This document shows positions 52,620 through 61,081 of a DNA stretch of 64,000 nucleotides, piece after piece. The notes under the pieces are model-generated. The model was not told the origin of the DNA. It ran no database searches and saw only the letters and a list, made by a program, of their open reading frames with translations. The position numbers were made by a program, and so were the translations under genes. The DNA comes from Enterobacter sp. 10-1 (GTDB taxonomy: Bacteria; Pseudomonadota; Gammaproteobacteria; Enterobacterales; Enterobacteriaceae). Position 1 is the stretch's first letter. The number at the start of each line of letters is the position of its first letter. The stretch lies in NCBI GenBank assembly GCA_002270295.1, contig NISF01000003.1, positions 496,001 to 560,000 of the forward strand. The letters run 5' to 3'.

Positions 52620-53009
52620 CTAAAGCTCGCCGGTCAGATACTGCGCCACGCCGCGGCCAAAACTCCAGTCGCCTTTTTGATTGCTTAGCACCGAAACCAT
52701 CAAATCATCGGGACTCAGCCCGCAGTGTCCCTGCAGTTCGGCGAGCAGCGTCGCGTAAAACAGCTGTTTTTGTTCTTCGCTGCGTGGGCTGGTGTACACC
52801 CTGACCACCACCATCTTTTGACTTCGCGTCAGGCCTAAACCGGTGTCCTCAATCACCATATGGTGAGGCTTGTTTTCATGAACAATCTGGTAGCGATCGC
52901 GTTCCGGCACCTTAAAGGCGTGCAGTACGGCGCGGTGGGCGGCATCGAGCAGCGTTTTTATTTCATCTTCACTGCGACCTTCAATCACATCAAATGTCAG
53001 TAGCGGCAT
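52620..53009 (-). CDS. Tautomerase-superfamily protein
   Basis: A 129-residue protein with the tautomerase start MPLLTFDVIEGRSEDEI, leaving Pro1 as the catalytic base after Met removal. It is about twice the length of 4-oxalocrotonate tautomerase, as in the longer MIF-type or fused members, and has KMVVVRVYTSPRSEEQK and SPDDLMVSVLSNQKGDWSFG. The substrate is unknown. It diverges from a LysR regulator at 53128, which is a likely controller. Confidence 0.8.
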   Translation of the reverse strand: MPLLTFDVIEGRSEDEIKTLLDAAHRAVLHAFKVPERDRYQIVHENKPHHMVIEDTGLGLTRSQKMVVVRVYTSPRSEEQKQLFYATLLAELQGHCGLSPDDLMVSVLSNQKGDWSFGRGVAQYLTGEL

Positions 53010-53127
53010 GGCAGGCCATCCTTATTATCCTGTGTACGATGAGTGGGCAAAACCGATGCTATCCAATGTGACAACGGGCAAAAACCGCTATATTTGAATT
53101 CATTGTTTTTACAGGTGAACAATCGAG

Positions 53128-54051
53128 ATGAGCGATCCGCGCCCCGACGTTTTCTGGACCCATTTGTACTGGCTTACGGTGCTGGAAGAGCAGAAAAGCT
53201 ATACCCGCGCGGCGGAAAAGCTGGCGGTGAGTAAATCGGCAGTCAGCCAGAAAATCAGCGAGCTGGAGCGGGTAACCGGCAAGACGCTGGTGCACCGGAC
53301 CACCCGCAGCGTGACGCTGAGCGAAGACGGGCTTAGGCTGGTGGCGGAGCTGAATGCGCCCTTCGGCCAGCTCCGCGATATCTTTAACGGCAGCCGCGAT
53401 GACGAGGGGCCGCTGCGCGGCACGCTGCGGGTTACGGCCCCGGTCGCCTTTTCCCGCCAGCAGCTGGTCCCGGCGATTACCCCTTTTCTGCACCAGCATC
53501 CGCAGCTGCAGCTGCAGCTGGAGGTCACCGACCGGCTGGTATCCCTCGCCAGCGAGGGATTCGATCTGGCGATTCGTCACTGTCGTCGCGAGGCGCTGCC
53601 GGATACCCATGTCGCGTGGACGCTGTGTCAGACCGCCACGCTGGTTGTTGCCTCGCCAGAGTATATCCGCCGCTTTGGCGTCCCGGACTCCCCCGATGCG
53701 CTACGCCACCACCAGTGCCTGACCTACCCGCGCGGTTCGCAAAGCCCTCAGTGGGCGTTTGAGTCTGAGGACGATCGCGCCGGGCGCGTGAGCGTCCCGG
53801 TGCGCGGCCCCTTTGCCACGAACAATAGCGAATCGCTGCGCGATGCGGTGCTGTCGGGGCTGGGGATTGCGCTATTGCCCGATTTTAGCGCCCGGGAGGC
53901 GATAGGGCGCGGAGAGGTGCAGGAGCTGCTGCCCGGCTGGCGGCCGGTGGACGTTTTTGCCGGCAGTCTGTACGTGATCCGCCCCTACGCGCCGCGCGTA
54001 TCGCGGGCGGTAGAGACCTTCAGCCGCTATCTGAAAAGTAGCTTCAGCTGA
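53128..54051 (+). CDS. LysR-family transcriptional regulator
   Basis: A 307-residue regulator with an N-terminal helix-turn-helix (LTVLEEQKSYTRAAEKLAVSKSAVSQKISELERVTGKTLVHRTTRSV) and a periplasmic-binding-fold effector domain (GPLRGTLRVTAPVAFSRQQLVPAITPFL onward). It is of the subgroup that often regulates a divergent small enzyme, here the tautomerase. Its 3' end overlaps the convergent lipoate-ligase-like gene by eight bases. Confidence 0.88.
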   Translation: MSDPRPDVFWTHLYWLTVLEEQKSYTRAAEKLAVSKSAVSQKISELERVTGKTLVHRTTRSVTLSEDGLRLVAELNAPFGQLRDIFNGSRDDEGPLRGTLRVTAPVAFSRQQLVPAITPFLHQHPQLQLQLEVTDRLVSLASEGFDLAIRHCRREALPDTHVAWTLCQTATLVVASPEYIRRFGVPDSPDALRHHQCLTYPRGSQSPQWAFESEDDRAGRVSVPVRGPFATNNSESLRDAVLSGLGIALLPDFSAREAIGRGEVQELLPGWRPVDVFAGSLYVIRPYAPRVSRAVETFSRYLKSSFS

Positions 54052-54784
54052 GATTTTGCAGCTCGGTCGCCAGCGCCTGGCGGAAGCGGGGAAGCAGATC
54101 TTTTTCGCCCGGCAGGCGCTGCGCGAGAGTGATGGTTTTATCCGCGCGGTAAATCCGGCCGCTGCCCAGCTGTGACTCAAAATCATTGGCCGCCCGATGT
54201 GCGGCGATCGGATCGATATCGATCAGGATCACCGCGTGCGCGAGAACGACATGACCGCGGCCCTCCGCCATCGGCCGCCAGTACTGCGCGGTACCGGCAA
54301 TTTTACGCGCCTGCTCCCCATGGCCGCAGGCAAGGTTATAGCGTCCGTCGCAAAACGAGCCGCTCACCGCCTGAAAATGGGCATCGACGCCAAAGGTCGC
54401 CAGCGCGCGCTGCAGCAGACCGCACAGCAACAGATAGATCGGTTCAGCGGCCTCGCCCAGCGGCTGATAGACCGGCCAGGCAAGGCTGAGATTAACAATC
54501 CCCGGCCCCTGCGGCACGAGACCACCGCCGGAGCGACGCAGCCACACCGGCCAGCCGCGCCCGGCAAAGCGTTCGCTAACGGCGGAGAGCTGGCTGAATT
54601 TTCGGTAGCTGCCGGGGACGACGAATCCCTGCGGAGCATGCCACAGCTGGGCCAGCGCTTCGCCGCTACGGGCCCGCTCGAACAGCGGCAGCTCGGCAAG
54701 CGTCGGGTCGGCGTAGTAGTGCAGCGGCAGCTGTTGATGAATGAAGCGCTGCGGCCAGCAGGCCGCTCTGTTGTCCTGAATCAT
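54044..54784 (-). CDS. Lipoate-protein ligase A-family protein
   Basis: A 246-residue protein of the biotin/lipoyl ligase fold. Family elements are RRSGGGLVPQGPGIVNLSLAWP (lipoyl-AMP binding), SFCDGRYNLACG and ARKIAGTAQYWRP with the conserved Lys. The standard LplA C-terminal accessory domain is absent, so it resembles octanoyl- or lipoyl-transferases of the LipM/LipL type, or ligases needing a partner. It is separate from the housekeeping lplA and lipB. Its start lies 45 bp from shiA, on the same strand, so the two could be co-transcribed with shiA first. Confidence 0.82.
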   Translation of the reverse strand: MIQDNRAACWPQRFIHQQLPLHYYADPTLAELPLFERARSGEALAQLWHAPQGFVVPGSYRKFSQLSAVSERFAGRGWPVWLRRSGGGLVPQGPGIVNLSLAWPVYQPLGEAAEPIYLLLCGLLQRALATFGVDAHFQAVSGSFCDGRYNLACGHGEQARKIAGTAQYWRPMAEGRGHVVLAHAVILIDIDPIAAHRAANDFESQLGSGRIYRADKTITLAQRLPGEKDLLPRFRQALATELQNLS

Positions 54785-54828
54785 GGAGTCTCCTTATGGA
54801 CGACGGTTTCCCGTCGTCCCGGGCGCTG

Positions 54829-56151
54829 TCAGACGTGCTGAGGCTTTTTCATCAACATGGCCGTGATGGCCGAGAGCAGGCAGCCGGCGGTCAGATAGAT
54901 AGCAACGCTGTGCCAGGAGCCTCCGGAGAAGGTGACCAGCGCGGCGGCGATGAAGGGCGTAAAGCCGCCTCCGACGACGCTGGCGACCTGGTAACCGACG
55001 CCGGCTCCGCTGTAGCGGTAGCTGGCGCCGAACATTTCGGTGAACATCGGCTGCTGTACGCAAACCACCATATCGTGGGCGATATTCGCCAGCATCAGCG
55101 CGAAGAACAGGATCCAGAAATAGGACTGGCTTTCGAGGGCCATAAAGAACGGGAAGCCGCTTAGCGTACCGATCAGCGCGCCGGTAATATAGATGCGCCG
55201 ACGGCCAAAGCGATCCGCCAGCCAGGCGAAGCAGGGAATGGTCAGGCAGCTGATCCCGCCAACAAGCAGGCCGATGTTAAGGAACAGCTCGCGCGGCAGG
55301 CCGAGATTTTGCGTGGAGTAATTGAGGGCGAAGGCGGTCACGATATACATCGTCAGCAGCTCGCACAGGCGCAGAGCGATAATCAGCAAAAAGGCGCCGG
55401 GATGACGGAATAACGCTTCGACTACCGGCAGACGCTTTTTCGCCGGCAGGGGCAGATTTTTCTGCTGCTGATGTTCAAACTCAGCCGATTCGCTCATGCC
55501 GTTGCGGATCCACAGCGCCGCCAGCACCAGCACGACGCTGAACAGGAAGGGAAGACGCCAGCCCCAGCTCAAAAATTGTTCATTGCTGGTATTGGCGCTG
55601 ATTAGCGAGACCAGGCCGGTTGAGAGCAGCAGGCCGACGCCATAGCCAATCTGGACCCCGCTGCTGTAGAAGGCCTTTTTATTCTTCGGCGCGCTTTCGA
55701 CGGCAAGCAGCGCCGCTCCGCCCCATTCGCCGCCGACGGCAAAACCCTGGATCGCGCGCAGAATCACCAGCAGCACCGGCGCCCACCAGCCGATTTGATT
55801 GAACGAGGGCAGCAGGCCAATGCAGGCGGTGGCGATCCCCATCATCCAGACGGTCATCATCAGCATCCGCTTGCGCCCGAGGCGGTCGCCAAAATGGCCG
55901 AAGATAATGCCGCCCAGGGGACGAAAAAGAAAACCGACGCCAAAGGTGGCAAAGGCCGCCAGGGTGCCCATTGCCGGGCCGATCTGCGGGAAAAACTCCT
56001 TGTTGAAGACCAGCGCGGCGGTGATGCCGTAAAGTAAAAAGTCGTACCAGTCGACCACCGCGCCGGCGAAGCTGCCCCACGCCGCTCTTCGCGCGCGATG
56101 AAGTGAGTGGGCTTCCCCGACGGGGCGAGGGGATATAAGCGTTGAGTCCAT
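54829..56151 (-). CDS. shiA: Shikimate transporter ShiA (MFS, MHS family)
   Basis: ShiA is the proton-linked shikimate importer. The 440-residue product follows E. coli ShiA nearly throughout, starting MDSTLISPRPVGEAHSL, with RRAAWGSFAGAVVDWYDFLLYG (helix 1), the MFS loop GHFGDRLGRKRMLMM and the repeat WLADRFGRRRIYITG. Twelve hydrophobic helices are visible. In E. coli shiA also lies near cobT, supporting orthology. Confidence 0.95.
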   Translation of the reverse strand: MDSTLISPRPVGEAHSLHRARRAAWGSFAGAVVDWYDFLLYGITAALVFNKEFFPQIGPAMGTLAAFATFGVGFLFRPLGGIIFGHFGDRLGRKRMLMMTVWMMGIATACIGLLPSFNQIGWWAPVLLVILRAIQGFAVGGEWGGAALLAVESAPKNKKAFYSSGVQIGYGVGLLLSTGLVSLISANTSNEQFLSWGWRLPFLFSVVLVLAALWIRNGMSESAEFEHQQQKNLPLPAKKRLPVVEALFRHPGAFLLIIALRLCELLTMYIVTAFALNYSTQNLGLPRELFLNIGLLVGGISCLTIPCFAWLADRFGRRRIYITGALIGTLSGFPFFMALESQSYFWILFFALMLANIAHDMVVCVQQPMFTEMFGASYRYSGAGVGYQVASVVGGGFTPFIAAALVTFSGGSWHSVAIYLTAGCLLSAITAMLMKKPQHV

Positions 56152-56452
56152 ACCTGTCCTGTCAATCTGTTCTGATGTTACGTTATCGTTATTGGAATGA
56201 GACGCACTCTTAGCGGCGCCATCAAAGAGACTACCGCGCCGCCGGACGAGAGAAAAGATTTTTACCCATCGTCATGCATTAACGGCAAAAAATGTGCATT
56301 CTACGGTCAGTGATAAGCCGGCGATCGGAAGGTTCTGAAATTCGGCGTTCTTTTTTAATTGAACAGCTCACAACCTTCCGATGACATCTTTTAAGAATTG
56401 CCGTAAATGGTTTACAATTAACATATCTCCAATGTCGGAAATGGTGAGTTAA
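56152..56452. other. Intergenic region between shiA and the periplasmic oxidoreductase-like gene
   Basis: 301 bp between divergent genes, presumably with both promoters. I see no reading frame or RNA gene. ATTAACATATCTC near 56417-56429 may contain the -10 for the rightward gene, but no matching -35 is clear. Confidence 0.5.
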
Positions 56453-56950
56453 ATGCGTTTACTTTTCGCAGCTTTATTTTGTTTCATGATTTTACCAAAT
56501 GCATTTGCAGAAAAACTGCCCGCACCTACGGGCAAGCCCGTTTTAACCATTTCCGGTCTTATTGGAAATACAAATGAAGGCGATACCGCCGTGTTTGATC
56601 TCGCGGCATTAGAGAAGCTGGGCATGCAGACCGTGGAAACGACCACCCCGTGGTACTCAGGGAAAGTGCGCTTTGACGGAATTTCCCTTAGCAAGCTCAT
56701 GGACTTAGTCGCAGCAAAGGGTCAGTCGGCGAGGGTCATCGCCCTGAATGACTATACGACGATTGTGCCCATTGATGATTTCCATAAATTCCCCGTTATT
56801 TTGGCTTTAAAAATGAACGGTGAATATATGCGGGTCCGCGATAAGGGCCCTCTGTTTATTGTTTATCCCTACGACAGCAGCCCTGATTTACAAAATCAGA
56901 TCTATTATTCTCGCTCGGCGTGGCAGGTTTCGAAAATTATTATTGAGTAA
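56453..56950 (+). CDS. Periplasmic molybdopterin-oxidoreductase-domain protein
   Basis: A 165-residue exported protein with a signal peptide (MRLLFAALFCFMILPNAFAE). The mature part resembles the substrate-side fold of sulfite-oxidase/YedY-type molybdopterin proteins: PVLTISGLIGNTNEG, FDLAALEKLGMQTVETTTPWYSGKVRFDGISLSKLMDLV. It lacks a cofactor-binding cysteine, so it is probably a binding or sensory protein rather than an enzyme. A GGDEF-EAL gene follows 157 bp downstream on the same strand, a pairing that suggests the protein delivers a periplasmic signal to c-di-GMP turnover. Confidence 0.72.
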   Translation: MRLLFAALFCFMILPNAFAEKLPAPTGKPVLTISGLIGNTNEGDTAVFDLAALEKLGMQTVETTTPWYSGKVRFDGISLSKLMDLVAAKGQSARVIALNDYTTIVPIDDFHKFPVILALKMNGEYMRVRDKGPLFIVYPYDSSPDLQNQIYYSRSAWQVSKIIIE

Positions 56951-57107
56951 TAGCCTGTCCTGCCAGGCGTAATTGTTGGATAGAGTTTGGACACCGGCAG
57001 GGCTTAGGGACCAGGGCGTATACGGCGTACGCGGGGGTTTTGAGCTCTGCCCAGGAGCAAACTGATAAATAAAATAGCCTAATGGGATAGGCTCTAAGGG
57101 TTTGATC

Positions 57108-59033
57108 TTGAATCGAATACTCACTGCCATTATTTTGTCGCTTTTCGTTATCACCGGATACATTACCTATCTGGTGCATGAGCGACAGAGCGAGCTGCAA
57201 AAGTTGACCCGTTACACGGATTCGTGGTCAATCGCGCAGATAGTCTCTGAGTATATGCGGCTGGAAGCGCATCTAGGCTCCTATGCCCTGGGCGTCGAAG
57301 GCGTCGATCGCGATGATGTCCGGCTGCGTCTGGAGATCATGATGGGCCAGATCAAACCTCTGCAGCAGGGGGAGCCGAGTGAGTTTATTCGTAAGGATGC
57401 GGGGCGTCGGGCGACTATTGAGAGCCTGATCGCTATTCTGTATCAGCTTGATGAGCAGCTGGATACCATCACCCCGCAGCGGATAAAGCCGATTTTGCAT
57501 AAGATGGGCGAACTCGACGGCCCTATGACCGGGCTGGCGTCAATGTCGCTGGCGCAGGATATTAATATCGTTAACCTGACCCACGATAAAATACAGAACC
57601 TCTATTTTATCTATTCGATAATTTCCATTCTGCTGATCACCATGTGTATTTCTTTAGGGCTGTTAATGCTGCGGCAAAATAACAACCTGCGCCGCGCCCA
57701 CGTCCGCATGAAGCTGCTGGCGAACGATCTGCAGGCATCAAAAGAGAAGCTCCAGGTGCAAAACCGGCGTTTGCAATACGATGCGTACCATGACTCCTTG
57801 ACCGGCATGCCGAACCGGCTCTCCTTCTGGCAAAAATTGCAGGAGATCGTCAATCAGGTTCGGCCGTACAACGGTTCCGCGGTGGTTATGCTGTTCGATC
57901 TGGACAATTTTAAGGACGTTAACGATACGCTGGGCCATGATTCCGGGGATAAGCTGCTGCAGGATCTTGCCAGCCGTCTCTCCTTTTTCCGCAAAACCTC
58001 CGAAACCCTCTACCGGCTCGGAGGGGACGAGTTTGCGCTGGTCTCCTGTGATTTAAGCGAAGAGCAGGCTCTGGCGCGGGCGATGGTTATCCGTGAAAAG
58101 ATCAGCCAGCCGTATCAGGTTTATGATTCGTTGATTAATATTGACGCGTGCATCGGGATTGTTATTTCTGACCGGGAAACCCGTACCGATTATTTATACA
58201 AATGCGCCGATCTTGCGCTTTATGAAGCGAAAAAAGAGGGGTCGGGTACCGTCCAAATTTTCCGCCCCGGGATGCTGCAGCGTCTGCAGGAGAATAAGTC
58301 TTTTGAGGACGATCTGCTGCAGGCGCTCGATAACGGTGAATTCCGCGTTTACTACCAGCCGATTGCCGATACGATGAGCGGCGAGATTTATGGCTATGAA
58401 GCGCTGGTGCGCTGGTTCCATCCGGTGCGCGGCATGGTGCCGCCGACAATATTTATTCCCGTCGCCGAAAAAATTGGCATGATTAACCCGCTCGGAGAGT
58501 GGGTGCTTAAAACCGCGTGTGAGGAAGCGGCGAGCTGGTCGTCACCGCTTAAAGTTTCGGTGAACGTATCGCCCGTTCAGCTGATCAACAGTTCGTTGAC
58601 CGATACCGTTATCGCGGTACTGAAGCACACGGGGCTGGACCCGCATCGGCTTGACCTCGAAATTACGGAATCAGATGTGTTTAATGAAAACACGCGCTCT
58701 TTAGAAATCCTCAGCCAGCTGCGCGAGCTGGGGATTCAAATTTCTATTGATGATTTCGGTACCGGATATTCCTCATTATCGCGCCTGAGCTATTTCCCGT
58801 TTGATAAGATTAAAATCGATCGCTCATTTGTCATTAATATTCCAGCACAGAAAGATGATTTGGATATTGTCCGGCTGATTATCAGTATGGGTAAAAGCTT
58901 ACATATGCGCATCGTGGCGGAAGGCGTCGAGACGGATGAGCAGTTAAAATCTCTCCAGCAATTAGGTTGCGATTTGGTACAGGGCTACCTGATTGGCAAA
59001 CCCGGCCCGCTGAACACCGCCGGTAATAAATAG
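57108..59033 (+). CDS. Membrane-bound GGDEF-EAL protein (c-di-GMP synthesis/breakdown)
   Basis: A 641-residue sensor. Two transmembrane helices (residues ~4-20 and ~165-188) enclose a ~140-residue periplasmic sensory domain. A short coiled coil leads to the GGDEF domain: YRLGGDEFALVSCD, intact at about residue 305. The inhibitory I-site RxxD reads RKTS, so product inhibition is probably absent. The EAL domain follows: YGYEALVRWFHP near 428, DFGTGYSSLSRL near 549, KIKIDRSF, all intact. It could be a cyclase, a phosphodiesterase, or both. I chose TTG at 57108, seven bases after AAGGG; an alternative TTG is at 57102. A small hairpin (AGCCTA/TAGGCT, 57076-57093) precedes the ribosome-binding site. 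Confidence 0.9.
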   Translation: MNRILTAIILSLFVITGYITYLVHERQSELQKLTRYTDSWSIAQIVSEYMRLEAHLGSYALGVEGVDRDDVRLRLEIMMGQIKPLQQGEPSEFIRKDAGRRATIESLIAILYQLDEQLDTITPQRIKPILHKMGELDGPMTGLASMSLAQDINIVNLTHDKIQNLYFIYSIISILLITMCISLGLLMLRQNNNLRRAHVRMKLLANDLQASKEKLQVQNRRLQYDAYHDSLTGMPNRLSFWQKLQEIVNQVRPYNGSAVVMLFDLDNFKDVNDTLGHDSGDKLLQDLASRLSFFRKTSETLYRLGGDEFALVSCDLSEEQALARAMVIREKISQPYQVYDSLINIDACIGIVISDRETRTDYLYKCADLALYEAKKEGSGTVQIFRPGMLQRLQENKSFEDDLLQALDNGEFRVYYQPIADTMSGEIYGYEALVRWFHPVRGMVPPTIFIPVAEKIGMINPLGEWVLKTACEEAASWSSPLKVSVNVSPVQLINSSLTDTVIAVLKHTGLDPHRLDLEITESDVFNENTRSLEILSQLRELGIQISIDDFGTGYSSLSRLSYFPFDKIKIDRSFVINIPAQKDDLDIVRLIISMGKSLHMRIVAEGVETDEQLKSLQQLGCDLVQGYLIGKPGPLNTAGNK

Positions 59034-59052
59034 TTGAGATGCTTTATTTATC

Positions 59053-59076
59053 GCGGATCTGTTAATACAGATCCGC
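59053..59076 (+). terminator. Hairpin after the GGDEF-EAL gene
   Basis: A perfect 9-bp stem GCGGATCTG/CAGATCCGC with a TTAATA loop, 19 bases after the stop. It is followed by CTTGTCG, a poor T-run. Confidence 0.5.
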
Positions 59077-59119
59077 CTTGTCGTATATTCAATAAATATA
59101 ATCCTTGTTGGGTATAAAT

Positions 59120-59126
59120 AGGGGTA
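59120..59126 (-). promoter_or_regulatory. NarL-type heptamer upstream of yeaR
   Basis: TACCCCT on the minus strand fits the NarL consensus TACYNMT. A second copy lies 47 bp downstream. E. coli yeaR-yoaG is nitrate/nitrite-induced through NarL. Confidence 0.45.
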
Positions 59127-59166
59127 GGGGGAAATTTCTTAAAAAATAATACCCTCAGAGATTAAA

Positions 59167-59173
59167 AGGGGTA
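59167..59173 (-). promoter_or_regulatory. Second NarL-type heptamer upstream of yeaR
   Basis: TACCCCT on the minus strand, 67 bp before the yeaR start. Confidence 0.4.
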
Positions 59174-59239
59174 TATCATATGCAATATATTTTCCCCGTT
59201 CCCGACCGTGCTCAATGGTACGGAAAGAGAGGCCGAATC

Positions 59240-59572
59240 ATGCAGCGTATCGTTATTCCGACCCACTACGTGCATACCCGCACAACCCCGTTATGGACCA
59301 AAGAAACGGCACCGGCGTCAATCTGGCAGCGGCATCTTGATGCCGGAACGCGGCAGGGCGTTTACCCTCGCCTGGCGGTCATGCAGGGCGCTATACGCTA
59401 TTATGGTTATACGGATGAAACCGCGCCTGAACCTGTTGAAACGATGACGATAGAGGCCGGCCAGTTCGGCGTCTTCCCGGCGGAAAAATGGCACCGTATT
59501 GAAGCGTTGACGGAAGATACCGTCTTTAACGTGGATTTCTACGTCGATCCTAAAATTCTGATAGAGGGATAA
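59240..59572 (+). CDS. yeaR: YeaR-like protein (DUF1971, cupin-like)
   Basis: A 110-residue protein parallel to E. coli YeaR: YVHTRTTPLWTKETAPASIWQRHLDAGTRQGVYPRLAVMQGAIRYYGY, then GQFGVFPAEKWHRIEAL. The fold is a small beta-sandwich similar to the TehB N-terminal domain. In E. coli yeaR-yoaG responds to nitrate, nitrite and nitric oxide, but the biochemical role is not settled. I chose the ATG at 59240, eight bases after AGAGG; a longer frame from 59180 has no family support. The next gene starts 10 bases after its stop. Confidence 0.88.
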   Translation: MQRIVIPTHYVHTRTTPLWTKETAPASIWQRHLDAGTRQGVYPRLAVMQGAIRYYGYTDETAPEPVETMTIEAGQFGVFPAEKWHRIEALTEDTVFNVDFYVDPKILIEG

Positions 59573-59582
59573 AGCTGAACTT

Positions 59583-59921
59583 ATGAACAGTGAAAATAAA
59601 GGTTATTCATTAGCTGTTATTAATGGCAACAATGATGAAAAACAAGCAAAAGTCTATCTTAAACCCATGGCGCTTTATGTTCCCGATATTGCGGTTCAGG
59701 CCGTAGCAGAACTTATTGGTTCGCTGTCGGTGGATAACCAGCAGGGTAAAGGCTTTGTTCTGTCGGTGACGAATAATAATAACGGCGTATCGGTAGATAA
59801 AGAGTTTGCAACCCTCGTCGAATTACAGGACCCGCTCATTGCCGCCGATGCGGTAAAAGACCTGGTTAATATCGTCCGCGGCTATGAATCGGATGAAGAG
59901 ACCAACGTCTGCGGCTGGTAG
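59583..59921 (+). CDS. yoaG: YoaG-like protein with internal tandem duplication (DUF1869)
   Basis: E. coli YoaG has about 60 residues; this product has 112 and consists of two copies. The first (residues ~5-56) runs GYSLAVINGNNDEKQAKVYLKP, YVPDIAVQAVAELIGSLSVD. The second (~57-112) runs GFVLSVTNNNNGVSVDKEFATL, DPLIAADAVKDLVNIVRGYESD and ends NVCGW, exactly the YoaG ending. The C-terminal copy is the more conserved. YoaG is a homodimer in E. coli, so a fused pair could form the dimer within one chain. It is co-transcribed with yeaR. Confidence 0.85.
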   Translation: MNSENKGYSLAVINGNNDEKQAKVYLKPMALYVPDIAVQAVAELIGSLSVDNQQGKGFVLSVTNNNNGVSVDKEFATLVELQDPLIAADAVKDLVNIVRGYESDEETNVCGW

Positions 59922-60051
59922 CCTCGGCATCGATAAATCAGGCAGGCCTCCTCGATGTCTGCCTTTCCCCCGGACCGTTATCCCACCTTGCATCATTGCC
60001 CTTAGATATTGTCCCGCCAGGCTCTCTTGTTTTGCCGTTCCCTCTTGATTT

Positions 60052-60071
60052 TAGTAACTAACTGGTTCGTT
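60052..60071. promoter_or_regulatory. Operator copy 1 of a shared 20-bp near-palindrome
   Basis: TAGTAACTAACTGGTTCGTT lies 122 bp upstream of the TIM-barrel gene. It matches the copy at 62440-62459 in 17 of 20 positions and fits the consensus AAGTAACCANNTGGTTACTT. Confidence 0.7.
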
Positions 60072-60192
60072 ATGTGATGGCGATCGTATTTACCCAACGT
60101 GTTCATTTCTATAATCCTTTGTTGAGCAAACTGATGCTCAATTTAGGTGGGTTTTACGTTTTTCAGACAAAGCAAACAACGAGGTCGCTGAG

Positions 60193-61026
60193 ATGAATCA
60201 ACCCGACAGTCGCAAACTGTCCCTCAATACCGCTACGGTGCGGCAGAAATGGAAACTTAATCAGATCGTTGAGGGCTGCGCGCGACATGAGATCCGCGGC
60301 ATCGCGCCGTGGCGCGACCAGGTCCAGACGCTGGGGCTAAAAGAGTCAGCGCGTCTTATCCGCCATCATGAGCTGGCGCTGAGCGGCTATTGCCGCGGGG
60401 GGATGTTTCCCGGCAGCACCGCGCAGGAGCGCCGCGATAAGGCGCTGGATAACCGGCGGGCGGTGGACGAAGCGCTGGAGCTTGGCGCGCCTTGCCTGGT
60501 GCTGGTGGTTGGGGGGCTACCCGCAGGTTCGAAAGATTTGTCCGCCGCCAGGCAGCAGGTGCGCGATGGTTTGAGCGAACTGCTGGAATACGCGCGCCCG
60601 CTTGGCATGCCGCTGGCGATTGAACCCCTGCATCCGATGTATGCCGCCGAACGCGCCTGCGTAAATACCCTCGCGCAGGCAAACGATCTTTGCGATGAGT
60701 TAGGGGATGAAGGGCTGGGTATTGCGGTCGATTTATATCACACCTGGTGGGATCCGCAGTTTCAGCCGCAGATTGAGCGGGCCGGCGCGGGCCGGCTGCT
60801 GGCTTTTCATATTTGCGACTGGCTGGTACCGACTACGGATATGCTGCTGGATCGGGGCATGATGGGCGATGGGGTTATTGATATCCGCAGCCGTCGCCAG
60901 GCGCTGGAGGCGTTAGGCTATACGGGCCTGCATGAAGTGGAGATTTTTTCGCAGAATAACTGGTGGCTGCGGGAGCCGGATGAGGTGCTGGCGATATGTA
61001 AACAGCGCCACCGCGAATTCGGCTAA
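60193..61026 (+). CDS. Sugar phosphate isomerase/epimerase-like TIM-barrel protein
   Basis: A 277-residue AP-endonuclease-2-type TIM barrel. Expected metal ligands are present in order: Glu in LAIEPLHPMY, Asp in IAVDLYHTWWDP, His in LLAFHICDW and Glu in LHEVEIFSQ. Such proteins isomerise or epimerise ketoses, inositol derivatives or similar polyols. The substrate here is unknown. Homologues are often found beside DUF993 proteins, as here, where DUF993 follows convergently 55 bp away. GAGGTCGCTGAG precedes the ATG. Control by the operator at 60052 is inferred. Confidence 0.82.
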   Translation: MNQPDSRKLSLNTATVRQKWKLNQIVEGCARHEIRGIAPWRDQVQTLGLKESARLIRHHELALSGYCRGGMFPGSTAQERRDKALDNRRAVDEALELGAPCLVLVVGGLPAGSKDLSAARQQVRDGLSELLEYARPLGMPLAIEPLHPMYAAERACVNTLAQANDLCDELGDEGLGIAVDLYHTWWDPQFQPQIERAGAGRLLAFHICDWLVPTTDMLLDRGMMGDGVIDIRSRRQALEALGYTGLHEVEIFSQNNWWLREPDEVLAICKQRHREFG

Positions 61027-61081
61027 GGGAGTGATTTTCCCAGAGTCGACCGCTCTGGGAAATCGCGCTGCGCCTCAGCGC

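Noticed and set aside
47641-56452. tRNA-Asn genes expected near cobT and shiA by analogy with E. coli
   Set aside because: No tRNA-like T-loop or acceptor sequences are visible in the intergenic regions here.
56951-57107. Leader of the GGDEF-EAL gene considered as a c-di-GMP (GEMM) riboswitch
   Set aside because: The conserved GEMM core segments are not present; only small GC hairpins can be drawn.
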